DNA from: Nocardioides daejeonensis
GTDB lineage: Bacteria > Actinomycetota > Actinomycetes > Propionibacteriales > Nocardioidaceae
Assembly: GCF_003194585.1 (NCBI RefSeq)
Contig: NZ_QHKZ01000007.1
Span: forward strand, 146,965 to 210,964
Length of the DNA: 64,000 nucleotides
Direction: 5' to 3'
The notes under the pieces: model-generated
What the model was told of the DNA's origin: nothing
Database searches by the model: none
Seen by the model: the letters and a program-made list of their open reading frames with translations, nothing else
Made by a program: the position numbers and the translations under genes
Part shown: in pieces, positions 33,627 through 43,513 of the stretch
Layout: the number at the start of each line of letters is the position of its first letter
How positions within the stretch are numbered: the first letter of the stretch is position 1

Positions 33627-34040
33627 TCAGCGGGCGTGGGCGCCCTTGCGGCGGGAGCGGTGCGTGGGCTGCGGCGTACGCGGCGACGGCACGTGCACTC
33701 CATGGTCCCGCGGGTCCGGACCGCGGCGCACGAGCGCGACCACACCGGCAAGCAGGAAGCCGGCCAGACCGGCGATACCCACCACGACGGCGAGCCGGTC
33801 CTGACCGAACTCCGCCTCGCCGGCGAACCAGACCGCCAGCGCCAGCAGGGCAGCCCCCAGGCCCACGACCGTCCGCAGCCACCAGGGCGCGGTCGGCACC
33901 ACGCGCAGTCCGAGCAGGCCCGCCACCACGGCCAACAGGACCAGCGCCGCCCAACTCGCGGCGTCCGGGAGCACGCCGCGGCCCACGGCGAGAAGAGTCC
34001 CACTTCCGATCACTCCACCGAGAACGGTGATCGTTCGCAT
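33627..34040 (-). CDS. Small membrane protein, unknown
   Basis: A 137-residue protein with four hydrophobic segments (~5-20, 29-47, 56-70, 83-103) and a basic, Pro/Arg-rich cytoplasmic tail of about 30 residues. No family is recognised. It lies 90 bases upstream of mshA on the same strand and diverges from an SDR gene. ATG 34040 is the only strong start. Confidence 0.6.
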   Translation of the reverse strand: MRTITVLGGVIGSGTLLAVGRGVLPDAASWAALVLLAVVAGLLGLRVVPTAPWWLRTVVGLGAALLALAVWFAGEAEFGQDRLAVVVGIAGLAGFLLAGVVALVRRGPDPRDHGVHVPSPRTPQPTHRSRRKGAHAR

Positions 34041-34173
34041 CTGCACACCTTTCGCAATCGCCCGTAGTCTGCCCCGTGTCTGCACCGGGTCGCCACCCCG
34101 TGTCCGGCAGTCGTCGCCCGGCCAGGCGTCCGCGGCTGAGGGCACTGCGATCCCGTACGGCACACTGGCGGTC

Positions 34174-34917
34174 ATGAGCACTGCACCCGTCGCCGTCGTC
34201 ACCGGAGCCTCCAGCGGGATCGGCGCCGCCACCGCCCGCGCCCTCTCCCGCGACGGGTATCGGGTTGTCTGCGCGGCCCGGCGCGAGGAGCGGATCGTCG
34301 CCCTCGCGGACGAGATCGGCGGCGTCGCGGTCACCTGCGACGTGACCGACCCCGCTTCGGTGGCCGAGCTTGCCGAGGCGGTCGGCCCGGAGCTGGCCGT
34401 GCTGGTCAACAACGCCGGTGGCGCGTTCGGGCTCGAGCCGATCGAATCCGCGGACCCGGCACTGTGGCGCCGCATGTACGACGTCAACGTGCTCGGGGTC
34501 CTGCACGTCACCCAGGCGCTGCTCCCGGCACTGCGCGCCAGCGGCGACGGGCTCGTGGTCACCGTGACCTCGACCGCCGCGCGCAACGCCTACGAGGGCG
34601 GTGCCGGCTACACGGCCGCGAAGCACGGCGCGCGGATGGTCTCGGAGACTCTGCGCCTGGAGCTCTGCGGCGAGCCGATCCGGATCACCGACGTCGCGCC
34701 CGGGATGGTGCACACCGAGGAGTTCTCCACGGTGCGCTTCGGCGGCGACCAGGAGCGTGCGGACGCCGTGTACGCCGGAGTGCCCGATCCGCTGGTTGCC
34801 GAGGACGTCGCCGAGGCGATCGCCTGGGTGGCCAGCCGACCGGCCCACGTCAACATCGACGAGCTCGTGATCAAGCCGCGCGCCCAGGCCGCGCAGCACA
34901 AGGTGCACCGGATCTGA
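34174..34917 (+). CDS. SDR-family NADP-dependent oxidoreductase (YdfG-like)
   Basis: A 247-residue classical SDR with an intact site: TGASSGIG, CDVTD, NNAGGAFG, the catalytic Ser in TSTAARN, and Tyr/Lys in GYTAAKHG. The C-terminus VNIDELVIKPRAQA matches the YdfG/serine-3-dehydrogenase-like group. Substrate is probably a small hydroxy acid or aldehyde. ATG 34174. Confidence 0.9.
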   Translation: MSTAPVAVVTGASSGIGAATARALSRDGYRVVCAARREERIVALADEIGGVAVTCDVTDPASVAELAEAVGPELAVLVNNAGGAFGLEPIESADPALWRRMYDVNVLGVLHVTQALLPALRASGDGLVVTVTSTAARNAYEGGAGYTAAKHGARMVSETLRLELCGEPIRITDVAPGMVHTEEFSTVRFGGDQERADAVYAGVPDPLVAEDVAEAIAWVASRPAHVNIDELVIKPRAQAAQHKVHRI

Positions 34918-34994
34918 CCCGTCGTTCCAGCCAACGGCACGGCAGTGCGCACCTCTCCGCCCCAACCGCGCAGATCCATGTCAGACTGCCCCGC

Positions 34995-35684
34995 GTGAAG
35001 ACAATCGGACTGATCGGCGGCATGAGCTGGGAATCCAGCTCGGTCTACTACCGGGACCTCAACCAGGGGGTCGAGCAACGACTCGGCGGGCTCTCCTCCG
35101 CCAAGGTCGTGATGAGTTCCGTCGACTTCGCCGAGGTCACCGCCCTGCAGGAGCAGGAGGACTGGGAGTCCGTCGCGGAGATCCTGGCCGAGGCGGCCCG
35201 CTCGGTCGAGCGCGCGGGCGCGGACTTCCTGATGCTCTGCACCACCACCTTCCACCGGGTCGCCGAGCAGGTCGAGGCAGCGATCGACATCCCGCTGCTG
35301 CACCTGGCCGACGTCGTCGCGGCGGCCTGCAAGGAGCACCGGATCGAGTCGGTCGCCCTGATCGGCACCACGTTCGCGATGTCGCGCACGTTCTTCACCG
35401 ACCGGATCGCCAGTCACGGCCTCGAGGTGGTCGTGCCCGCCGCCGATCGCCACGACGAGCTCAACACGATCATCTACGACGAGCTGGTGCACGGGAAGGT
35501 CACCGACGCCTCACGCCGCAAGGTCACCAAGCTGATCGAGGAGCTGTGGGACCAGGGCCCCGACGGCGTCATCCTCGGGTGCACCGAGCTCGAGTTGCTG
35601 GTCAAGCAGTCGGACGTCGAGGTGCCGCTGTTCCCCTGCACCTCGCTCCACGTCGCGGCGGCCCTGGACCGCGCTCTCGCCTGA
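34995..35684 (+). CDS. Aspartate/glutamate racemase family protein
   Basis: A 229-residue cofactor-independent racemase fold. GLIGGMSWESSSVYY begins the protein, the first catalytic Cys is in MLCTTTFHR (family CNTxH, here CTTTFH), and the second is in ILGCTELELL. This fits the YgeA-type aspartate racemase group, with a variant first motif. GTG 34995. It is converged on by the septum-formation lipoprotein gene. Confidence 0.9.
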   Translation: MKTIGLIGGMSWESSSVYYRDLNQGVEQRLGGLSSAKVVMSSVDFAEVTALQEQEDWESVAEILAEAARSVERAGADFLMLCTTTFHRVAEQVEAAIDIPLLHLADVVAAACKEHRIESVALIGTTFAMSRTFFTDRIASHGLEVVVPAADRHDELNTIIYDELVHGKVTDASRRKVTKLIEELWDQGPDGVILGCTELELLVKQSDVEVPLFPCTSLHVAAALDRALA

Positions 35685-35697
35685 TCCCTCCCGCCGT

Positions 35698-35736
35698 GCG
35701 GTAACGCGGCGTTGCCGACGTCTCCCGCGTTACCGC
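35698..35736. terminator. Bidirectional hairpin
   Basis: An exact 12-bp stem GCGGTAACGCGG (35698-35709)/CCGCGTTACCGC (35725-35736), 15-nt loop, between convergent racemase and lipoprotein genes. Confidence 0.65.
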
Positions 35737-35774
35737 CCTGGCGACCACACCCCCTCGCTACAGCAGAGGGGGTC

Positions 35775-36779
35775 CTAGTCGACGACGGAGCGGTCGGTGA
35801 CGACCATCTGGTCGCGGGCGACGTCGAGGGGAGAGCTGACGGTGCAGACCGCCGAGTACTCCCCCGCCTCGTCGCCCCACAGCTCGGGGTAGATCTCGGA
35901 GACAGCGGTCAGGCCGGTGGCGGGCTCGTTGGCGAGGAGGGCGAAGTAGGCCGCGCACTCGTCATCGAGCAGCTGGAACGCCTCCGGGCGCAGGTCGACG
36001 TAGCGACCTCCGTCATCCTCCTTGATCGCCTTGCGCCCCGGGAGCTGACCGGCCGCCACCGCAGGCGTGGCCGTGAGCACCAGCAGCTGCTCGCGGGTGT
36101 GCGAGGTGTCGCAGGCGACCGTGGTCAGATCAGCGTCGAGGCAGACCCGCAGCGTGGGGTCCAGGGCCGGGGCCTGGAAGTCCGCGTAGCGCACCGACCG
36201 CGGCGTCTCCTGGCGCAGGACGCAGGCGAACCGGCGCTCCCCGGCCTGCCAGTCGGCGTACGGGAAGGGGACGAAGGTGGTGCGGATGTCGGCCACGAAG
36301 GCGGGGTGCGGAATCACGTCGAGCGGGCTCGCATCGGCCGCGGCGCTCAGCGCCGGGTCGGCCTCCTCGCGGCAGGCCGCGGCCACCGCGGACCGGATGG
36401 CCTGGTACCGATCGGCGTCGGGGTCGAGCGCGGCTGCGTAGTCACGCGCACCCTTCGGCGCGTCCACCACCGCGTAGACCTCGAGCCGATGCGGCTCGTC
36501 GCAGGCGACCGGGTCGGCGTACGTCGGCAGCGCCCGGACCTCGGTCACCGCCAGTGTGTCCAGCTCGCCGATGAGGGCGAGTGCGTCCTGGTCGTCGAGC
36601 GTCGCCCCGTCGAAGCAGGTGCCCGCCAGAGGTGCCGTCGCCGCCGGAGCAGGGACCGAGTGGCCCGGGTCGCCATCGTCCCCGGAGCAACCGGCCAGCA
36701 GCGTCGCGACGAGCGCAGCGACGGCGGCGCGGCGCAGTGCGCGGCCCACCCGGGCTCCCGGGCTCTGGGTGACATCCAC
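35775..36779 (-). CDS. Septum-formation family lipoprotein
   Basis: A 334-residue secreted lipoprotein with lipobox LLAGC at ~30. The mature region contains two related Cys-rich repeats (GTCFDGATL..VACDEPHRLEVYAVVD and RVCLDADLTTVACDTSHTREQLLV), the Septum_form (PF13845-like) pattern found in actinobacterial envelope proteins. GTG 36779 has a GGGGGA site upstream. The antisense frame continues far beyond but is a shadow. Confidence 0.82.
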   Translation of the reverse strand: MDVTQSPGARVGRALRRAAVAALVATLLAGCSGDDGDPGHSVPAPAATAPLAGTCFDGATLDDQDALALIGELDTLAVTEVRALPTYADPVACDEPHRLEVYAVVDAPKGARDYAAALDPDADRYQAIRSAVAAACREEADPALSAAADASPLDVIPHPAFVADIRTTFVPFPYADWQAGERRFACVLRQETPRSVRYADFQAPALDPTLRVCLDADLTTVACDTSHTREQLLVLTATPAVAAGQLPGRKAIKEDDGGRYVDLRPEAFQLLDDECAAYFALLANEPATGLTAVSEIYPELWGDEAGEYSAVCTVSSPLDVARDQMVVTDRSVVD

Positions 36780-36824
36780 GGCGTTCCCCCGATCTGGTCT
36801 GGCTGGCGCGGCTACCCTAAGGCC

Positions 36825-38168
36825 ATGGCTGAGCGGGAGGGGCTGCGTCGCAGCGCGCTGGGGAGGACCGCCCGGCTGGCGGCGATCCCCGTGGGCTTCG
36901 CCGGGCGCACCACGATGGGTGTCGGCAAACGCCTGGTCGGCCGACCGGCCGCAGCGGTGCTGACCGAGGTGCAGCTCCGCACCGCCGATCAGATCTTCAA
37001 GGTGCTGGGCGAGCTCAAGGGCGGGGCGATGAAGCTCGGCCAGGCGATGAGCATCTTCGAGTCGGCGCTGCCCGAGGAGATCGCCGGGCCCTACCGTGAC
37101 GTCCTGGTCAAGCTGCAGGACGCCGCTCCCCCGATGACCCAGCGGATGCTGCACGGCATGCTCGCCGAGCAGCTCGGGCCCGACTGGCGCGACAGCTTCG
37201 TCTCGTTCGACGAGCTGCCGGTGGCCTCGGCCTCCCTCGGCCAGGTGCACCGTGCGGTGTGGTCCGACGGGCGTGACGTCGCGGTCAAGGTCCAGTACCC
37301 GGGTGCCGCGGAGGCGCTGCGCTCCGACCTCCGCCAGCTCGGCCGGCTGGCCAAGATGTTCGCCGTGATCGCCCCCGGACTCGACCTCAAGGCCCTGCTC
37401 GCCGAGATCGAGGAGCGAGCGGTCGAGGAGCTCGACTATCGACTGGAGGCGGCCTCCCAGGCCCTGTTCGCCGAGGAGTACGCCGGCGACCCGGCGTTCG
37501 TCGTCCCCCGCGTGGTGCATCACACCGAACGGGTGCTGGTCACCGAATGGATGGAGAGCGAGTCGTCGCTCGCCGCCGTGATCCGCGACGGCAGCCACGA
37601 GCAGCGTGACCACTTCGGTCGCCTCTATGCCGAGTTCCTGGTCTCCGCGCCGGCACGACTCGGGCTCCTGCACGCCGACCCCCACCCCGGCAACTTCCGG
37701 GTGCTCGCCGACGGACGCCTGGGTGTCGTCGACTACGGCGCTGTGGCGCGGCTGCCCGACGGCCTGCCCCGCCCGATGGGCGAGCTGCTGCGCCGTGCCG
37801 TCGACGACGACTGGGACGCAGTGGTCACGGGCTTGCGCGAGGAGGGCTTCCTGCTGCAGCGCACCGAGTTCTCCGCCGAGGCGATGCGTGACTACCTCGG
37901 CCCGTTCCTCGACGCGGCCCGGGCGGAGGAGTTCACCTTCGACCGGGCATGGCTGCGCGGACAGGCGGTGCGGGTCGCGACGCCGACCAGTGACAACGTG
38001 ACCACCGCTCTCAAGATCAACCTGCCACCCGACTACATGCTCATCCACCGGGTCTGGATCGGCGGCATCGGCGTGCTCTGCCAGCTGGAGGCGACGGTGC
38101 CGTTCCAAGGCCTGTTGGCGACGTACCTGCCAGGGTTCGATTCGGACCCGCGGCCGGTGCGCGCGTAG
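36825..38168 (+). CDS. ABC1/UbiB-family atypical kinase
   Basis: A 447-residue ADCK/UbiB protein. The family-specific KxGQ loop is KLGQAMSIF (~66), the Ala-rich nucleotide loop VASASLGQVHRA, the catalytic loop LLHADPHPGNF, and the metal motif is DYGA in place of DFG. In ubiquinone makers UbiB aids quinone synthesis; in actinobacteria it is a generic lipid-linked ATPase. ATG 36825. Confidence 0.93.
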   Translation: MAEREGLRRSALGRTARLAAIPVGFAGRTTMGVGKRLVGRPAAAVLTEVQLRTADQIFKVLGELKGGAMKLGQAMSIFESALPEEIAGPYRDVLVKLQDAAPPMTQRMLHGMLAEQLGPDWRDSFVSFDELPVASASLGQVHRAVWSDGRDVAVKVQYPGAAEALRSDLRQLGRLAKMFAVIAPGLDLKALLAEIEERAVEELDYRLEAASQALFAEEYAGDPAFVVPRVVHHTERVLVTEWMESESSLAAVIRDGSHEQRDHFGRLYAEFLVSAPARLGLLHADPHPGNFRVLADGRLGVVDYGAVARLPDGLPRPMGELLRRAVDDDWDAVVTGLREEGFLLQRTEFSAEAMRDYLGPFLDAARAEEFTFDRAWLRGQAVRVATPTSDNVTTALKINLPPDYMLIHRVWIGGIGVLCQLEATVPFQGLLATYLPGFDSDPRPVRA

Positions 38169-38216
38169 AATTCCTCGGCTCGTGATCGCGGGCCGTCCCC
38201 GATCGAAAGCACGCCT

Positions 38217-40112
<1,896 letters not shown>

Positions 40113-40120
40113 CCCGCAAA

Positions 40121-40190
40121 CTCCCGACGTACTGACCGACGTGGCCGGGATCTGCCGGTTCTAGAGACAAAATCGTTGGTACGTCGGGAG
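40121..40190. repeat. 12-nt inverted repeat after typA
   Basis: CTCCCGACGTAC (40121-40132) and GTACGTCGGGAG (40179-40190) are exact complements with a 46-nt spacer, between typA and the MMPL gene on the same strand. It may be a loose terminator or a regulatory fold. Confidence 0.6.
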
Positions 40191-40203
40191 ATGGGCCGGT
40201 AGC

Positions 40204-42360
40204 GTGCGGGGAGTGTTCAAAGCACTCGGCCGCCTCATGTCCAGTCGTCCATGGTTCGTGATCGCCGCGTGGGTGGTGGTGGCTGCTGCCGTCGTCCTCA
40301 CTGCGCCCGGTTTGAAGACCACGACCGACCAGTCGGAGTTCCTGCCTTCGCACTACGAGTCGATCAAGGCGATGGAGGCGCAGTCCGATCACTTCCCCGA
40401 AGCGATGACGCCGGCGGCGATCATCGTCTTCGACCGGGAGGACGGCGGCAAGCTGACCGACGACGATGTGGCCGAGGTGACCCGCATCGGCGAGGAGCTC
40501 GGGCCGAGGCTCGCTCAGCGGACCTTCCTGCAGCAGGTGATCACCGTCTCCGCGACGGGTGATCCCAACGTCTCACGAGACGGCACGCTGATGCTCGGCA
40601 TCGTGGGCCTGGCCGACGGCGCCTCCGGCTACGACGTGGCCGCGTTCGACGACGCGAAGGAGCTGCGCAAGGACCTGGCCGGCCTCGTGGACGGCACCGA
40701 CCTGCGGGCCGAGACCACCGGCAACGTGCCGCAGGGCCTCGACTCTCAGGAGTCGGGTGATCAGGCCCTGGCGATCGTCGGCATCGCCACGATCGTGCTG
40801 ATCGTGCTGCTGCTCGCACTCATCTTCCGCAGCGTCATCATCTGCCTGATGCCGATCGTGGTGGTCGGCATCGTCTCCGCGGTGGCCACCGGCCTGATCG
40901 GCTTTGCCAACGAGGTCTTCGGCCTGAAGGCCGACTCGTCGATCCAGGTGATCCTGGTGGTGGTGCTCTATGGCATCGGCACCGACTACATCCTCTTCTT
41001 CCTGTTCCGCTATCGCGAGAGCATGCGCCACGGCTCCGACAGTCGCCGTGCCGTCGTCTACGCGCTGGAGCGTGCGGGCGAGGCGATCACCTCCGCCGGC
41101 GGCGCCGTCATCGTGGCGTTCTTGGCGATGCTGCTCAGCTCGCTGAGCATCTTCCGCGCGATCGGTCCGGCACTGGCGATCGCGGTCGGTGTCACCATGA
41201 TCGCCGTCCTCACCTTGGTGCCGGCCGTGGTCACCTTGCTCGGCCGCGCGCTCTTCTGGCCGTCGAAGAACTGGCTCCGCGAGCCGGAGGCAGCGCGGTT
41301 CGCCAAGGTCGGCAGGAACCTGGGACGACGTCCTGGCGTCTTCGCAGCGGTCTCCGGCCTGCTGATGGCAGTGCTGGCGATCTTCGCCCTCGGCTTCAAC
41401 CCCTCCTTCGACTTCAACTCGAGCCTGCCCAAGGACGTCGAGTCGACCAAGGCGCTGAACAAGTTCCAAGACCACTTCGCCGCGGGAGCTGCCGAGCCCA
41501 CCCCGGTCCTGCTCGTCTCCGACGACGGCCCGCTCGATGAGAAGGCGTTCCCCGGCTTCCAGAAGGCGCTCGAAGCCGCAGAGGGCGTCAGCCAGGTCTA
41601 CCCCGGCCAGATCTCCGAGGACGGTGCGGCGGCACAGTTCATGGTCGTGCTCGACCACGACCCCGTGTCGGACGCCGCCCTCGAGGACGTCAAGGGGCCG
41701 ATCCGCAGCGCCGCTCACGCAGCCGCCCCCGACGGCACGGACGCCCTGGTCGGCGGCACCGCCTCGGTCTTCGCCGATATGCAGAAGGCGCTGGCCCGGG
41801 ACTACTCGATCGTCTTCCCGGCGGCCGGCCTGATCATCCTGCTGATCCTGGCGGCCCTGCTGCGCAGCCTGGTCGCTCCGTGGTACCTGATGGCCGCGGT
41901 GGGCCTCGGCTTCGCCGCCACGCTCGGCGCCACGGTCATCGTCTTCCAGCACGTGCAGGGTGAGGCCGGCCTGATCTTCATGCTGCCGATCTATATCTAT
42001 CTGTTCGTGACAGCGCTGGGCACCGACTACAACATCTTGATGATCGCCCGGCTACGCGAGGAGGCGCGGGAGGGGCGCGAGCCGCGGGACGCGGCAGCGG
42101 AGGCGGTGAAGCACGCCGGTCCGACGATCGCAGCAGCAGGAGTCATCCTCGCCGGCACCTTCGCCTCCCTCATGCTGGCCGGCAACTCCCTGATGGTCTC
42201 GATGGGCTTCGCGCTCTCGGTCGGCATCGGCATCGCAGCCTTCGTGATGGCGATGTTCTTCACGCCCGCCCTCACCGCGCTGATCGGGCACGCGGCCTGG
42301 TGGCCCGGGCACGGCGACGAGAAGGCACCACCCGTCGAGGAGCCGGCGACGACCTCCTGA
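40204..42360 (+). CDS. MMPL/RND-family transporter
   Basis: A 718-residue RND-type transporter with 12 predicted helices in two halves, each with a large extracytoplasmic loop. The conserved helix motifs GIGTDYILFFLFRYRE and TALGTDYNILMIARLREE are typical of MMPL proteins, which export lipids or siderophores using the proton gradient. GTG 40204. The gene ends at a 22-nt repeat cluster. Substrate unknown. Confidence 0.93.
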   Translation: MRGVFKALGRLMSSRPWFVIAAWVVVAAAVVLTAPGLKTTTDQSEFLPSHYESIKAMEAQSDHFPEAMTPAAIIVFDREDGGKLTDDDVAEVTRIGEELGPRLAQRTFLQQVITVSATGDPNVSRDGTLMLGIVGLADGASGYDVAAFDDAKELRKDLAGLVDGTDLRAETTGNVPQGLDSQESGDQALAIVGIATIVLIVLLLALIFRSVIICLMPIVVVGIVSAVATGLIGFANEVFGLKADSSIQVILVVVLYGIGTDYILFFLFRYRESMRHGSDSRRAVVYALERAGEAITSAGGAVIVAFLAMLLSSLSIFRAIGPALAIAVGVTMIAVLTLVPAVVTLLGRALFWPSKNWLREPEAARFAKVGRNLGRRPGVFAAVSGLLMAVLAIFALGFNPSFDFNSSLPKDVESTKALNKFQDHFAAGAAEPTPVLLVSDDGPLDEKAFPGFQKALEAAEGVSQVYPGQISEDGAAAQFMVVLDHDPVSDAALEDVKGPIRSAAHAAAPDGTDALVGGTASVFADMQKALARDYSIVFPAAGLIILLILAALLRSLVAPWYLMAAVGLGFAATLGATVIVFQHVQGEAGLIFMLPIYIYLFVTALGTDYNILMIARLREEAREGREPRDAAAEAVKHAGPTIAAAGVILAGTFASLMLAGNSLMVSMGFALSVGIGIAAFVMAMFFTPALTALIGHAAWWPGHGDEKAPPVEEPATTS

Positions 42361-42380
42361 GCAACCGCCTCCAGCGGGTC

Positions 42381-42490
42381 GAGACGCCAGCTCTGGCACG
42401 TCGAGATGCCACGATCCGACCAGCAATACGCTGAAGCTGGCGTTTCGACGTGCTGAAGTTGGCGTTTCGACGTGCTGAAGCTGGCGTCTC
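42381..42490. repeat. 22-nt repeat family, second locus (opposed copies)
   Basis: One forward unit at 42381-42402 (GAGACGCCAGC...CACGTC) faces three reverse-strand units at 42425-42446, 42447-42468 and 42469-42490 (GACGTGCTGAAG..GGCGTTTC). They match the units at 8972-9037. The opposed copies could form a stem. Again this is a gap between two convergent genes. Confidence 0.83.
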
Positions 42491-42530
42491 GACGGTGGCT
42501 GGGCACGGCCCGACGGAGTCTCCGGCGGTC

Positions 42531-43373
42531 TCAGGCTCGGGAGGCGGCCGCCGTACGACCGTCGCCGAAGCGGGTGTCCCGCGCATCCAGCGCCGCCGTG
42601 ACCTTCTCCCCGGCAGCATCCATGAAGGCAGTGAAGGCGCCGGTCGTGGCGGCCAGCGCGCTGGTCTCGGTGCCGGCACGCACGGCGGCATGCATGCCCA
42701 TCGCCTCCAACGCGCGGTGCACGGTGCGCTTGTTGAGCTCGACGATCTCCGGCGGCAGGTCGGCGATCCGCAACGCGACCCGCAGCACCTCGTCGTCCAG
42801 CGCGGCAGCGGGGAAGGCGCGGTTGGCGTAGCCCGCAGCCACCGCTTCGGGGCCGCTCATCGCATCGCCGGTCAGGACCGCCTCCATCGCCCGGCGGGCG
42901 CCCATCAGCCAGGTGTGGAACTGCAGATCGGGGACGCCGAAGCGCACCGCCGGGTAACCGATCCGAGCGTCCTCGGCGACATAGACCAGGTCACACGAGG
43001 CGGCAAGCTCGCTGCCACCCGCGAGGCAGTTCCCGTGCACCTGGGCGATCACCGGCACCGCGAGGGTGGAGAGCGAGAGCCACCCGTCGACCACCTCCCG
43101 CTGGAAGCGGCCCGGGCCGCCTCCCGGGTCGGCGTACTTCTCCTCCGGTGAGGGCGCGAGGTCGTAGCCGGCGCAGAAGTCCTTGCCTGCTCCGCGCACG
43201 ATCACTACCCGGACCGCCGGATCGGCGGCTGCCGCGCGGATCGCATTCAGCAGCTGACGGCGGAGCGGACCGTGCATCGCGTTCCGCTTCTCCGGCCGGT
43301 CCAGGGTCACCCGGCGCACCGTCGGAGCGGGGTCGTCCACGGCCACGAAGGAGCGGGGTACGGCGTCACTCAT
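42531..43373 (-). CDS. Enoyl-CoA hydratase/isomerase family protein
   Basis: A 280-residue crotonase-fold enzyme. The oxyanion strands are AGKDFCAGYDL and VHGNCLAGGSELAASCD; SELAASCD provides the first catalytic-Glu position, while the second position (FGVPD) is Asp. It could be a hydratase or isomerase of fatty- or aromatic-acid CoA esters. ATG 43373. It converges with the MMPL gene. Confidence 0.88.
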   Translation of the reverse strand: MSDAVPRSFVAVDDPAPTVRRVTLDRPEKRNAMHGPLRRQLLNAIRAAAADPAVRVVIVRGAGKDFCAGYDLAPSPEEKYADPGGGPGRFQREVVDGWLSLSTLAVPVIAQVHGNCLAGGSELAASCDLVYVAEDARIGYPAVRFGVPDLQFHTWLMGARRAMEAVLTGDAMSGPEAVAAGYANRAFPAAALDDEVLRVALRIADLPPEIVELNKRTVHRALEAMGMHAAVRAGTETSALAATTGAFTAFMDAAGEKVTAALDARDTRFGDGRTAAASRA

Positions 43374-43513
43374 GCGCCCAGCATCGACGGGCGGGCCGCC
43401 CACGGGAGGGTCACTCCCGTCAGGTGGCTCCGCGCGGTCCCGGAAGACCGAACGGCCAGGCTCCACTCGACGGGGCGACGCCGGACTGATTGGATGCCAG
43501 GCGTGATGCCCGA

